From the NCBI GenBank assembly GCA_035691285.1, contig DASSJI010000012.1, forward strand, positions 1 to 50,404: a stretch of DNA of 50,404 nucleotides. The letters are read 5' to 3'. Positions 1 through 7,932 of this stretch are shown in pieces. The notes below the pieces were generated by a model that saw only the letters and a list, made by a program, of their open reading frames with translations, did no database searches and was not told the origin of the DNA. A program made the position numbers and the translations under genes. The DNA comes from DATFEN01 sp035691285. GTDB taxonomy: Bacteria > Acidobacteriota > Vicinamibacteria > Fen-336. Numbering within the stretch: position 1 is the stretch's first letter; each line of letters starts with the position of its first letter.

Positions 1-64
1 GCCTGGCGTCGGCCGCCTCGACCAGAGGGGCCGCCAGGCAGGCGATCAGGAGCAGCAGGGCCAT
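1..64 (-). CDS. N-terminus of an exported protein (partial at window edge)
   Basis: Reading the minus strand from the ATG at 64 gives 21 residues with a leucine-rich core followed by A-A-P-L-V-E-A-A-D-A, which looks like a Sec signal peptide with its cleavage region. A TACACT hexamer lies on the minus strand at 81-76, eleven bases before the ATG, so a near-leaderless transcript is possible. The rest of the gene lies outside the window, so its function cannot be judged. It is divergent from the GMC dehydrogenase genes. The frame could be chance, but the signal-peptide composition and the -10-like element argue for a real gene. Confidence 0.5.
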   Translation of the reverse strand, partial: MALLLLIACLAAPLVEAADAR

Positions 65-114
65 CGGGGCGAGTCAGTGTACGCTAACGCCGCAGTCGAG
101 CGGAGGAGGCCGGC

Positions 115-144
115 ATGAAAGGCAGGCGGGCGCCCCGACCATGA
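115..144 (+). other. Possible 9-codon leader ORF coupled to the GMC small subunit
   Basis: A near-perfect ribosome binding site, GGAGGAGG at 102-109, sits five bases before an ATG at 115. That ATG opens a nine-residue frame (M-K-G-R-R-A-P-R-P) whose TGA at 142-144 overlaps the ATG at 141 of the dehydrogenase small subunit as ATGA. The small-subunit ATG has no ribosome binding site of its own. The leader may therefore deliver ribosomes to it by translational coupling. It could also be a chance ORF. Confidence 0.3.
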
Positions 145-662
145 CCGACCGGCGCGCGGTGCTCCGATGGCTGGCCTCCGGCGCCACGCTGACTGCGCTC
201 GGGCCGAAGGAGCTGCTCGCGCTCGGCTGGCGGGCGCTCGACCTCGAGACCGGCCGCACGCTCGTGGCGGCGTGCGAGCGGATCCTGCCCGCTGGCGACA
301 CGCCAGGCGCGATCGAGGTCGGAGTCGACCGCTTCGTGGACCGCATGCTGGCGGACTGGTGCTCTCCGGCCGAGCGCGACGACGTCCTCGGCGGCCTGCG
401 CGACCTCGACGCCCGCAGCCGCGAACGTCACGGGCGCGGGTTCTCCGCGTGCGCCGCCGAGGAGCAGGCCGCGCTGCTCCGCGACGTGGACGACGAGGCC
501 TCCGCCGCGGGAGGCTGGTTCGCCCGGCTCAAGGAGCTGGCGATCTGGGGCTACTTCACGTCCGAGGAAGTGGCGTCGAACGTCCTCCTTCAGAGCCCGC
601 TCGGGGCGGGGCGCTACGAAGGCTGCGTCCCCGCGTCCGCTCGGCCGGTGCCGTCGTCGTAG
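141..662 (+). CDS. GMC dehydrogenase small subunit (gluconate 2-dehydrogenase subunit 3 family)
   Basis: A 173-residue protein starting with a twin-arginine signal (D-R-R-A-V-L-R-W-L-A-S-G), followed by an alpha-helical domain typical of the gluconate 2-dehydrogenase subunit 3 family. In this family the small subunit carries the Tat signal and escorts the folded FAD-containing catalytic subunit across the inner membrane. The catalytic subunit is encoded seven bases downstream and has no signal of its own, which fits that hitchhiker arrangement. No cytochrome c subunit gene is adjacent, so the electron acceptor is unknown. The start was chosen for the Tat motif and the ATGA junction with the upstream leader ORF. 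Confidence 0.82.
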   Translation: MTDRRAVLRWLASGATLTALGPKELLALGWRALDLETGRTLVAACERILPAGDTPGAIEVGVDRFVDRMLADWCSPAERDDVLGGLRDLDARSRERHGRGFSACAAEEQAALLRDVDDEASAAGGWFARLKELAIWGYFTSEEVASNVLLQSPLGAGRYEGCVPASARPVPSS

Positions 663-669
663 GCCGCCC

Positions 670-2370
670 ATGGTGCGTCCCGCCGAGGAGCGCCGCTTCG
701 ACGCCATCGTGATCGGCTCGGGCATGACCGGCGGCTGGGCCGCGAAGGAGCTGACCGAGCTGGGGCTCCGTACGCTCGTACTGGAGGCCGGCCGGCCCTT
801 CGACCCCGGGCAGGACTCCCGCGAGCACCTGCCCGTCTGGCGCATGCCCTTCCGCGGCAAGGGCGATCGCCGCTGGGTCGAGGCGCACCAGCCGATCCAG
901 CGGCGTTCGGTCTTCTTCGACGAGTGGAGCCACACGTCGTGGATCGACGACGTCGAAAGCCCCTACACGACGCCGCCCGACAAGCCGTTCGACTGGTTCC
1001 GGGCCCGGCTGGTGGGTGGCAAGTCGATCCTCTGGGGCCGCCAGGTGTACAGGTGGAGCGACCTCGACTTCGAGGCCAACCTGCGCGACGGAGTCGCCGT
1101 CGACTGGCCGATCCGCTACCGCGACCTCGAGCCCTGGTACGACCGCGTCGAACGCTTCATCGGCGTGAGCGGCCAGCGCGAGGGCCTGAGCCAGCTTCCC
1201 GACGGGCCCTTCCTGCCCCCCATGGAGCTGAACTGCGTGGAGCGCCACGTCCGCGACCGCATGCGCGAGCGCTTCCGCGGCGAGCGCACGCTGACCATCG
1301 GGCGGGTCGCCGTCCTGACCGCGCCGCTCGCCGGCCGCGCCGCCTGCCACTACTGCGGCCCCTGCCACCGCGGGTGCGCGACGCGCTCCTACTTCAGCTC
1401 CGCAAACGCCACGCTCCCCGCGGCGCAGGCGACCGGGCTCCTGACGCTGCGCCCTTTCACCATCGTGCACGGCCTGGACCTCGACGAGGGCACGGGCCGC
1501 CTCTCCGGCGTCCGCGTCGTCGACGCGCGCACGCGCGAGACGCGCGAGTACGAGGCCCGCCTCGTGTTCCTGTGCGCCTCGGCGCTCGAGAGCGCCCGCA
1601 TCCTCCTGAACTCGAGGTCGAGGCGCTTCCCCGACGGCCTGGCCAACTCGAGCGGCCAGGTGGGCCGCAACGTGATGGACCACATCAAGTGGGGCGGCGG
1701 GCACGGCGAGTTCGAGGGGTGGGAGCACAGCGCCAGCGTCGGCGCGCGCCCCAACGGCATCTACGTGCCGCGCTTCCGCAACGTCGTCTCGCGCGAAGCG
1801 AACTTCACGCGGGGCTACGGGTTCCAGGGAGCGGCCCGGCGCCTGGACTGGCAGGACCGGCTGGGCGCTCGCGGCGTCGGGCCGGACCTGAAGCGGCGCC
1901 TCCTGGAGCCGGGCCCCTGGGCCATGAGCTTCTGGGGCTACGGCGAGATGCTGCCGCGCGAGGAGAACCGCTGCACGCTGCACCCCACGCGCGTGGACGC
2001 CTGGGGCATTCCGATCCTGCACGTCGAGTGCTCCTTCGGCCCGAACGAGCTCGCCATCCACCGCGACATGAACGTCGCAGCGGTCGAGATCCTCGAGGCG
2101 GCCGGGGCGAAGAACGTCCGGCCGGAGGGGCGCGGCCCGAGCGTGCCCGGCAACGCCAACCACGAGATGGGGACCGCGCGCATGGGTCGCGATCCGCGGA
2201 CGTCGGTCCTGAACGGCTGGAACCAGGCCTGGGACGTCCCCAACCTGTTCGTCACCGACGGCTCCTGCATGACCTCGAGCGGCTGGCAGAACCCCTCGCT
2301 GACCTACATGGCGCTGACGGCCCGCGCCTGCCACCACGCCGTCGAGGAGCTGAAGCGCGGACGGATCTAG
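670..2370 (+). CDS. GMC-family FAD-dependent sugar/alcohol dehydrogenase, catalytic subunit
   Basis: A 566-residue glucose-methanol-choline oxidoreductase. The N-terminal dinucleotide-binding fold has G16-x-G18-x-x-G21 followed by L-V-L-E-A-G. The C-terminal GMC domain carries the likely catalytic pair His498 (N-H-E-M-G-T) and Asn541 (Q-N-P-S-L-T). Between them, C226-x2-C229-x2-C232-x3-C236 forms a compact cysteine cluster. Periplasmic FAD-glucose dehydrogenases of this family bind an iron-sulfur cluster in an insertion of this kind, but the spacing here is not identical and ligation is inferred. It is probably exported with the upstream small subunit and oxidises a sugar or polyol; the substrate is unknown. 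It converges on the sugar isomerase-like gene, sharing CTAG at 2367-2370. Confidence 0.88.
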   Translation: MVRPAEERRFDAIVIGSGMTGGWAAKELTELGLRTLVLEAGRPFDPGQDSREHLPVWRMPFRGKGDRRWVEAHQPIQRRSVFFDEWSHTSWIDDVESPYTTPPDKPFDWFRARLVGGKSILWGRQVYRWSDLDFEANLRDGVAVDWPIRYRDLEPWYDRVERFIGVSGQREGLSQLPDGPFLPPMELNCVERHVRDRMRERFRGERTLTIGRVAVLTAPLAGRAACHYCGPCHRGCATRSYFSSANATLPAAQATGLLTLRPFTIVHGLDLDEGTGRLSGVRVVDARTRETREYEARLVFLCASALESARILLNSRSRRFPDGLANSSGQVGRNVMDHIKWGGGHGEFEGWEHSASVGARPNGIYVPRFRNVVSREANFTRGYGFQGAARRLDWQDRLGARGVGPDLKRRLLEPGPWAMSFWGYGEMLPREENRCTLHPTRVDAWGIPILHVECSFGPNELAIHRDMNVAAVEILEAAGAKNVRPEGRGPSVPGNANHEMGTARMGRDPRTSVLNGWNQAWDVPNLFVTDGSCMTSSGWQNPSLTYMALTARACHHAVEELKRGRI

Positions 2371-3290
2371 GCCGGGCTCTTGCCCGCCGCGTCGAGGTAC
2401 TCCCCCATCACGCGCGCGTAGTGGGGGAAGGCGACCTCGGGCTCTTCGATCCCGGGATGCCAGCGCTTCTCCCACTCGAAGCAGTAGTAGCCGGCGTAGC
2501 CCGCACGGGCCAGAACGGCGACCTGCTCCTGGACCGGAACCTCGCCGGTACCGGTGAGCACGTACTTTCGCCCGTCGCCCTCGGCCCGCGAGTCCTTGAG
2601 GTGCGTGTGGCGGACCCAGCTTCCCAGGGCGGCGTGTGTCTGGGCCGGCCGCTCTCTTCCGGTCACGTAGGTGTGGTGCGCGTCCCACAGGAGCGCGAAA
2701 CCCGGCGACTCCACGCGTGCCAGGATCTCCGCGAGTTCCCCGGAGCGCGTGAAGTCGCCGTGGGTCTCGACGAGGACGACGACGCCCGCGGGACGCGCGT
2801 ACTCCGCCATCTCGCGGAAGCCGTCGACGATGCGCTTCATCACGTCCTCCCGCGGCTCGTCCGGGGGCAGGCGGTCTCCGAACATCCGCACGTAGGGCAC
2901 TCCCAGCGCGTGCGCGAGGTCGATGAAGCGCCGGCCATCCTCGAGGTGCTTGCGCCGCGCCGCAGCGTCCTTCTCGTGCATCGTCGCCGAGGCGCCGAGG
3001 TCCGAGATCGCGAGCTCCAGCGCGGCCAGGTCCCGCCGCGCCTCGGCGAGCCGCGAGCCGGAGAGCTCGGGCACCTTCGGGAGGTCCAGCTCCCCCAGCA
3101 CGCCGCGCAGCTCGATCGCGGCATAGCCGAGGCGGCTCGCCTCGCCGAGGATCCGCTTCCAGCTCCAGGCCGGGCAGCCCAGCGTGGAGAAGGCGATCGG
3201 ATGGCGCTTCCCCTTCGCTGCGCGCAGGAGCGCCGGAGCGCCGAGGCCCGCGCCCAGCGCGGCGAGAAACGAGCGGCGGTCGAGACCGAT
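2367..3290 (-). CDS. Tat-exported sugar phosphate isomerase/epimerase-like TIM-barrel protein
   Basis: The open frame encodes a xylose-isomerase-like TIM barrel, with strands such as V-V-V-L-V-E-T-H-G-D and A-L-L-W-D-A-H-H and late metal-ligand-type H and E residues. A GTG at 3101 would cut off the first barrel strand. The same frame continues upstream into a convincing twin-arginine signal, D-R-R-S-F-L-A-A-L-G-A, but contains no ATG, GTG or TTG there before the TAA at 3317-3315. The best start is an ATC at 3290 preceded by GGAGG eight bases upstream; a CTG at 3305 is the alternative. About 307 residues result. It follows the phosphatidyltransferase gene by 24 bases and so is probably co-transcribed. 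The substrate is unknown; the convergent GMC dehydrogenase hints at sugar oxidation in the periplasm. Confidence 0.78.
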   Translation of the reverse strand: MGLDRRSFLAALGAGLGAPALLRAAKGKRHPIAFSTLGCPAWSWKRILGEASRLGYAAIELRGVLGELDLPKVPELSGSRLAEARRDLAALELAISDLGASATMHEKDAAARRKHLEDGRRFIDLAHALGVPYVRMFGDRLPPDEPREDVMKRIVDGFREMAEYARPAGVVVLVETHGDFTRSGELAEILARVESPGFALLWDAHHTYVTGRERPAQTHAALGSWVRHTHLKDSRAEGDGRKYVLTGTGEVPVQEQVAVLARAGYAGYYCFEWEKRWHPGIEEPEVAFPHYARVMGEYLDAAGKSPA

Positions 3291-3314
3291 GGGCGCGTCC
3301 TCCAGGAGCCCGGA

Positions 3315-3989
3315 TTATAGGGCCCGGGCCGCGCGGTCCAGGGCGTCGAGGCGGCGCGCCGTGGCCACGCCCGCGCCGACGGCGAGCGCAGCCACGATCA
3401 GGCTCGCGGGCACCGCGACCAGGTCGAACAGCCGGAGCTCGCCCCCCGCCACGCTGACGCGCGGCCAGGCGAGCGCAGCCAGGTTCACGAGCCCCAGCAG
3501 CATGCGCAGCTCCGTGCCGCCGAGCGGGCCGCGGGCGATCCGGAACACGCCGGTGACGTGGGCCGCCAGGGCGATCTCGAGGTTCAGCAGCAGGTAGGCG
3601 ATCAGGAGCGCGACCGCGGCCGCCGGGTGCGCGAGGCCCGACAGCGCGAGGCCCGCGAGCAGCGCCGAGGCGCCGAAGCCGTCCACGAGGTGGTCCACGT
3701 AGAACCCGTAGCGCGGGCGCCCCACGCCCCGGAACCGGGCCAGCGTCCCGTCCAGGCTGTCGCCCAGCCAGTTGGCGACGAGGCACAGGTTGACGGCATG
3801 CAGCCACCGCGGGTCCGCCGCCGCCAGCGCATAGGAGATGCCCCCAGCCACGAGCGCCAGAAGTCCCAGCGCCGTCAGGTGATCCGGCCCGACGCCGGCC
3901 GGCAGCCGCGCGGCGATCCAGAGCAGCACGCGCCTCTCGACGTCGCCCGTCAACCCCAGCTCGCGTCGCGCCTCGACATAAGTGCTCAT
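3315..3989 (-). CDS. CDP-alcohol phosphatidyltransferase family membrane protein
   Basis: A 224-residue multi-pass membrane protein with the full CDP-alcohol phosphotransferase signature: D77-x2-D80-G81-x2-A84-R85-x9-G95-x3-D99-x3-D103. The aspartates bind the metal ions that activate a CDP-linked donor for transfer to an alcohol, usually in phospholipid synthesis. The acceptor cannot be told from sequence; it is not an obvious PgsA or PssA. The start is taken as ATG 3989. A TTG at 4037 preceded by GGAAG would add 16 residues with no recognisable features. The Tat-exported isomerase-like gene follows on the same strand. Confidence 0.85.
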   Translation of the reverse strand: MSTYVEARRELGLTGDVERRVLLWIAARLPAGVGPDHLTALGLLALVAGGISYALAAADPRWLHAVNLCLVANWLGDSLDGTLARFRGVGRPRYGFYVDHLVDGFGASALLAGLALSGLAHPAAAVALLIAYLLLNLEIALAAHVTGVFRIARGPLGGTELRMLLGLVNLAALAWPRVSVAGGELRLFDLVAVPASLIVAALAVGAGVATARRLDALDRAARAL

Positions 3990-4099
3990 GCCTGGAATAT
4001 CGGCCGCGAGCGCCGCCGGGTCCTGAGCCTCGGCCAAGACACTTCCAAGGATGCGCCAAGGGACCGCTCGCCCCCCGGTGGGGAATAATCCGGGAGGTC

Positions 4100-5782
4100 A
4101 TGATCGAGTTCGGACCCTACCGGCTGGACGCGCCCCGGCGCGTGGTCTGGAAAGGCGAGGAGCTCCTGCCGATCGCGCCGAAGGCGGCCGAGATCCTCGC
4201 CGCCCTTGCCGAGCGGGCCGGCCAGGTGGTCACGAAGGACGAGCTGCTCGCCTTCGTCTGGCCCGGTGTCTTCGTCGAGGAGGCCAACCTCAGCGTCAAC
4301 GTCTCGGCGCTGCGCAAGGCTCTCGGCACACAGAGCAACGGCCAGCCCTACATCCAGACGGTGCACCGACGCGGCTACCGCTTCGTCGGCCCGGTGCGCC
4401 GCGCGACACGGCCGGGGCCGCCGGTGCTGGCGGTGCTGCCCTTCGCATGCCTCGGCGCGAAGGACGCGCCCAGCCTGGGGGCCGGCATGGCCGACGCCGT
4501 CATCACGCGCCTCGGCCGGACCGGCCGTGTGATCGTCCGATCCACCAGCGCCGTGCTCAAGTATGCCGGCCCGCGCGATCCCCTGGCGGCAGGTAGGGAG
4601 CTAGCGGCCGACGCGGTCCTCGACGGCGCCCTGCAGCGCCAGCGCGATCGGCTGCGCCTGAGCGTCCAGCTCGTGCCCCTGGCCGAGCGTCTGCGTCCCT
4701 GGGCCGCGGCCTTCGACGAGCCCTATCGGGAGCTGCTCGACGTAGAGCAGACGGTCGCCGAGAAGGTCGCAGCCGCCCTCGAGCTGGAGCTGACCGCGGA
4801 CGAGCGCGAGCGGCTCACGGCCCGCTCGACGCGCGACCTCGCCGCGTACGAAGCGTACGCGCGGGGCCGGCATTTCTGGAACCGCTTCTCGGCCGGCACG
4901 CTGCGGAAGGCCTTCGCGGCCTTCCAGGAGGCCACAGAGAGGGATCCGACCTTCGCCGCGCCCCACGCCGGGCTCGCCGACCTCTTCGTGGTCTCGGGCT
5001 TCTCGCGAATCCTGCCTCCTCGGGACGCCTGGCGGCTGGCCGGCGAGGCCGCCGATCGGGCGCTCGCCCTCGACCCCGACCTGGCCGAGGCCCACGTCGC
5101 CAAGGCCTACGTGCGCCTGTTCGACTCCTGGGACTTCGCGGCGGCCGAGAAGGACCTCGGGCGCGCGCTCGTCCTCGATCCCAACTCGGCGGCCACGCAC
5201 CAGTGGTGCGGCCTGCTGCATGCGACTCAGGGCCGCCTCGAAGCGTTCGAGGCCGAGCTCTTCAAGGCCCGCGCCCTCGATCCGACGTCGCTGGTCGTGG
5301 AGAGCATGGAGGCGCTGCTCGCCTCCCTGCTCGGAGACCCCGCGCGCGAGCTGCGGTGCGCGAGCCGGGCCGTGGAGCTGGATCCGCACCATTTCGTCGG
5401 CCACTGGGCCCTCGGCCTCGCGCTGCTGCGCCAGCTCCGCGGGAAGGAGGCCGTGGCGGCGCACCGCAAGGCCCTCGACCTCGCGGAGGACGCGCCGATC
5501 ATGCGGGCGGTCCTGGCCCGGACCCTCGCCGTCGCCGGCCGGCGCCGCGAGGCCCGGGCGCTCCTCGCCGGGCTCGAGGGGCGGGAGGACGTCTCGCCCT
5601 ATCAGCTCGCGACGGTCGACGCCGCCCTCGGCGCGAGGCCGCGCGCCCTCTCGCGGCTGGCCGCGGCCGTCGAAGGACGCGATCCCTGGCTCGTCTGGCT
5701 CCGCGTCGACCCGATGCTCTCGGGGCTGCGCCGGACGGCGCGCTTCCGGTCCCTCGTGCGCCGGGTGTTCGGCCGGGGCTAG
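4100..5782 (+). CDS. Winged-helix (OmpR/PhoB-type) regulator with TolB-like and TPR domains
   Basis: A 560-residue protein. Residues 1-98 form a Trans_reg_C winged-helix DNA-binding domain with a recognition region N-L-S-V-N-V-S-A-L-R-K-A-L-G and the terminal hairpin R-R-G-Y-R-F-V-G. Residues about 110-200 (V-L-P-F...G-M-A-D-A-V-I-T-R-L) resemble the FlgO/TolB-N-like domain found next to such helices in adenylate-cyclase-like regulators. The remainder is a series of tetratricopeptide repeats with A-x-A-L-A-L-D-P-D motifs. No transmembrane segment separates the domains, so unlike CadC it should be wholly cytoplasmic. GGGAGG lies just before the ATG. Such one-component regulators are abundant in Acidobacteriota; the target and signal are unknown. 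Confidence 0.85.
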   Translation: MIEFGPYRLDAPRRVVWKGEELLPIAPKAAEILAALAERAGQVVTKDELLAFVWPGVFVEEANLSVNVSALRKALGTQSNGQPYIQTVHRRGYRFVGPVRRATRPGPPVLAVLPFACLGAKDAPSLGAGMADAVITRLGRTGRVIVRSTSAVLKYAGPRDPLAAGRELAADAVLDGALQRQRDRLRLSVQLVPLAERLRPWAAAFDEPYRELLDVEQTVAEKVAAALELELTADERERLTARSTRDLAAYEAYARGRHFWNRFSAGTLRKAFAAFQEATERDPTFAAPHAGLADLFVVSGFSRILPPRDAWRLAGEAADRALALDPDLAEAHVAKAYVRLFDSWDFAAAEKDLGRALVLDPNSAATHQWCGLLHATQGRLEAFEAELFKARALDPTSLVVESMEALLASLLGDPARELRCASRAVELDPHHFVGHWALGLALLRQLRGKEAVAAHRKALDLAEDAPIMRAVLARTLAVAGRRREARALLAGLEGREDVSPYQLATVDAALGARPRALSRLAAAVEGRDPWLVWLRVDPMLSGLRRTARFRSLVRRVFGRG

Positions 5783-5793
5783 CTGTGCTCGCC

Positions 5794-6771
5794 ATGGTCA
5801 TGGCCGGGCCGCGGCAACCCCTCGTGGCCCGGGAGCTCGAGGCTCCGGCGCCGGGGCCGAACCAGGTGCGGCTGCGCGTGACGGCGTGCGGCGTGTGCCG
5901 GACCGACCTCCACGTCCTCGACGGCGAGCTGAAGGCAAGGCGTCTCCCTCTCGTGCTCGGCCACCAGGTGGTGGGCGTCGTCGAGAGCCTCGGCGCGCGG
6001 GCCGGGCGCTTCGCGCCGGGCCAGCGCGTGGGGGTGCCCTGGCTCGCGTGGACGTGCGGCGCGTGCGAGTTCTGCCGCTCCGAGCGCGAGAACCTCTGCG
6101 ACGCCGCGCGCTTCACCGGCTACGACGTCGACGGCGGGTACGCCGAGCTCGCGGTGGCCGACGAGGCCTTCTGCCTCCCGATCCCGCCGGACTACGAGGA
6201 CGCCCAGGCCGCGCCGCTCCTGTGCGGCGGGCTCATCGGATTCCGCGCGCTGCGCCTCGCGGGAGAGGCGCGACGCGTCGGTTTCTACGGCTTCGGCTCC
6301 GCTGCGCACGTGCTGGCCCAGCTCCTCCGCTGGCAGGGGCGCGAGGTGTTCGCGTTCACGCGCGCCGGGGACGGCGAGGCCCAGGCGTTCGCTCGGACGC
6401 TCGGGGCCGTGTGGGCGGGCGGCGCAGCGGACACCCCGCCCCAGGCCCTCGACGCCGCGCTCGTGTTCGCGCCGGCGGGCGAGCTGGTGCCGCTCGCGCT
6501 GCGAGCCGTGCGCAAGGGAGGGGCCGTGGTCTGCGCCGGCATCCACATGAGCGCGATCCCGTCGTTCCCGTACGAGATCCTGTGGGAGGAGCGGAGCCTG
6601 CGCTCCGTCGCCAACCTCACCCGCCGCGACGGCGAGGAGTTCCTGCGCCTCGCGCCCCGGGCCGGCATCCGGCCGGAGGTCGAGTGCTATCCGCTCGCGG
6701 CCGCCAACGAGGCCCTCGCGGCCCTCCGGGCGGGCCGCGTGCGCGGCACCGCCGTGCTCCAGATCGCCTGA
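5794..6771 (+). CDS. Zinc-dependent alcohol dehydrogenase (MDR superfamily)
   Basis: A 325-residue medium-chain dehydrogenase. The catalytic zinc site is C-G-V-C35-R-T-D with G-H57. Four structural-zinc cysteines C88, C91, C94 and C102 lie in the expected lobe. A Rossmann segment with G-F-Y-G-F-G-S-A-A-H follows. The segment G-Y-D-V-D-G-G-Y-A-E is typical of AdhA/AdhP-like enzymes that oxidise small alcohols or reduce aldehydes with NAD(P). It begins 12 bases after the regulator stop and may be read through from it. GTG 5785 and ATG 5800 are alternative starts. The stop converges with the UspA gene, the two stops reading as the palindrome TGACTCA. Confidence 0.88.
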   Translation: MVMAGPRQPLVARELEAPAPGPNQVRLRVTACGVCRTDLHVLDGELKARRLPLVLGHQVVGVVESLGARAGRFAPGQRVGVPWLAWTCGACEFCRSERENLCDAARFTGYDVDGGYAELAVADEAFCLPIPPDYEDAQAAPLLCGGLIGFRALRLAGEARRVGFYGFGSAAHVLAQLLRWQGREVFAFTRAGDGEAQAFARTLGAVWAGGAADTPPQALDAALVFAPAGELVPLALRAVRKGGAVVCAGIHMSAIPSFPYEILWEERSLRSVANLTRRDGEEFLRLAPRAGIRPEVECYPLAAANEALAALRAGRVRGTAVLQIA

Positions 6772-6772
6772 C

Positions 6773-7720
6773 TCAGGCGACCTGTCCCTGCCCCCTGCGC
6801 AGCGCTGGCGGGCGGACGACGAGGACCGGGCAAGGCGCCTCGCGCACGACGTGATGCGTCGTCGACCCGAAGAGCATGTGCTCGAGCGCGCCGTGGCCGT
6901 GGGCTCCCATGACGATCAGCTCCGGGCCGTCCTCGCGGGCGAGGCGGAGGATCTCCTTGTAGGCGCGGCCGGCGGCGATGAGCTCGCGCACCTCGACGCG
7001 CCGGCGCGTCTCCTGCGGCAGCATGGTCCGGAGGCGCTCGCGCGCCGCCCGCTCCAGCGCCTCGCGCAGCTCGTGGCTCTCGGGAACCGAGAAGCGCAGG
7101 GGTGCTCCCGGCTCGAACTCGGGCGCGCCCTCGAGGACGTGGAGCAGCGTCAGCTCGGCATGCCGAGCCTCGGCCAGGGCGAGCGCGTAGTCGACCACGG
7201 GCTCCGACGCCCCGCGCAGGTCGGTCGCGCACAGGATCCGCCGGGGCCGGGTGCTCTCCCCGGGCCCGTCGGCGTGGCAGACCGTCAGGATCGGGCAGGC
7301 CGCGCGATGCAGCAGCTTCTCGGTGACGGAGCCCAGCAGGAAACGCTCGAAGCCGCCTCGGCCGTGCGTCCCGAGGACGAGGAGGTCGGCGGGCAGCGTC
7401 TCGGCCAGGCGCGCGATCTCGCGGGCCGGGTCCCCCTCGAGGAGCGGGAACCGCACCTGGACGCCGGCTGCGACCGCGGGCTCGGAGAACTCCTTCAGCC
7501 TGCCGATCATCTCGGCACGCGCGACCGAGCCGAGCTGCTCCGAGGCGTAGTAGGGCACCTCGCCCCCGAGCGGCACGACGTACGGGCAGACGTAGGGCAC
7601 GGTGAGGTCGCCTCCCAGCTCCTTCGCGACCGCGATTGCGTGACGCAGCGCGCGTGCCGAGAAATCCGAGAAGTCCGTGGGACAGAGCACGTGCGCCAGC
7701 CGAAGGGTCCGGGCTTCCAT
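6773..7720 (-). CDS. Tandem universal stress protein (two Usp domains)
   Basis: A 315-residue cytoplasmic protein made of two UspA domains. Each has the ATP-binding G-x2-G-x9-G-(S/T) motif: G-T-H-G...L-L-G-S in the first and G-A-H-G...L-F-G-S in the second. The first domain begins with H-V-L-C-P-T-D-F-S, the second with R-I-L-C-A-T-D-L. The start ATG at 7720 has GGGAGG five bases upstream; longer frames upstream are out of keeping with the family. Usp proteins of this type bind ATP and modulate survival under stress or low energy; no partner is evident. It is divergent from the ferredoxin gene. Confidence 0.88.
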   Translation of the reverse strand: MEARTLRLAHVLCPTDFSDFSARALRHAIAVAKELGGDLTVPYVCPYVVPLGGEVPYYASEQLGSVARAEMIGRLKEFSEPAVAAGVQVRFPLLEGDPAREIARLAETLPADLLVLGTHGRGGFERFLLGSVTEKLLHRAACPILTVCHADGPGESTRPRRILCATDLRGASEPVVDYALALAEARHAELTLLHVLEGAPEFEPGAPLRFSVPESHELREALERAARERLRTMLPQETRRRVEVRELIAAGRAYKEILRLAREDGPELIVMGAHGHGALEHMLFGSTTHHVVREAPCPVLVVRPPALRRGQGQVA

Positions 7721-7932
7721 GGCCACCTCCCGCCCACAAGGCGTCGTGCAAGCGGTATGCCCTGCACACGCGGCCCATGGCCGGCGCCACCGCCTTCTCC
7801 GGCGCAAACTCTGCCGTGCGAGACGCCCCTCGCTGCACCGCTTGCGGAAGCGCGGCGCGAAGTCACCTTCCCTCCGGGCCGTCCGCCCGTGGTGCGATTC
7901 GTGCACGAGGAGAACCAAGGAGGTCCGTCCCC
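7721..7932. promoter_or_regulatory. Divergent intergenic region, UspA / ferredoxin
   Basis: At 212 bases this is the longest non-coding stretch in the window. It must hold the promoters of both flanking genes. A perfect Shine-Dalgarno AAGGAGGT at 7917-7924 stands eight bases before the ferredoxin ATG, the strongest in the window. I see no convincing FNR-type dyad or -35/-10 pair. Confidence 0.5.

Noticed and set aside
3308..3323. TATAAT on the minus strand before the isomerase-like gene as a strong promoter
   Set aside because: It overlaps the TAA stop of the co-directional upstream gene, 24 bases before the next start. It could be used, but the hexamer is partly dictated by the stop codon and no -35 is evident, so I did not list it as a feature.
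556..4101. A 1181-residue open frame on the minus strand
   Set aside because: It runs antisense to the GMC dehydrogenase and in another frame of the isomerase and phosphatidyltransferase genes. Its translation is Arg/Ala/Gly/Pro-rich without motifs, as expected for a high-GC shadow frame.
7721..7932. FNR/CRP-type operator before the ferredoxin gene
   Set aside because: No dyad close to TTGAT-N4-ATCAA or TGTGA-N6-TCACA was found.
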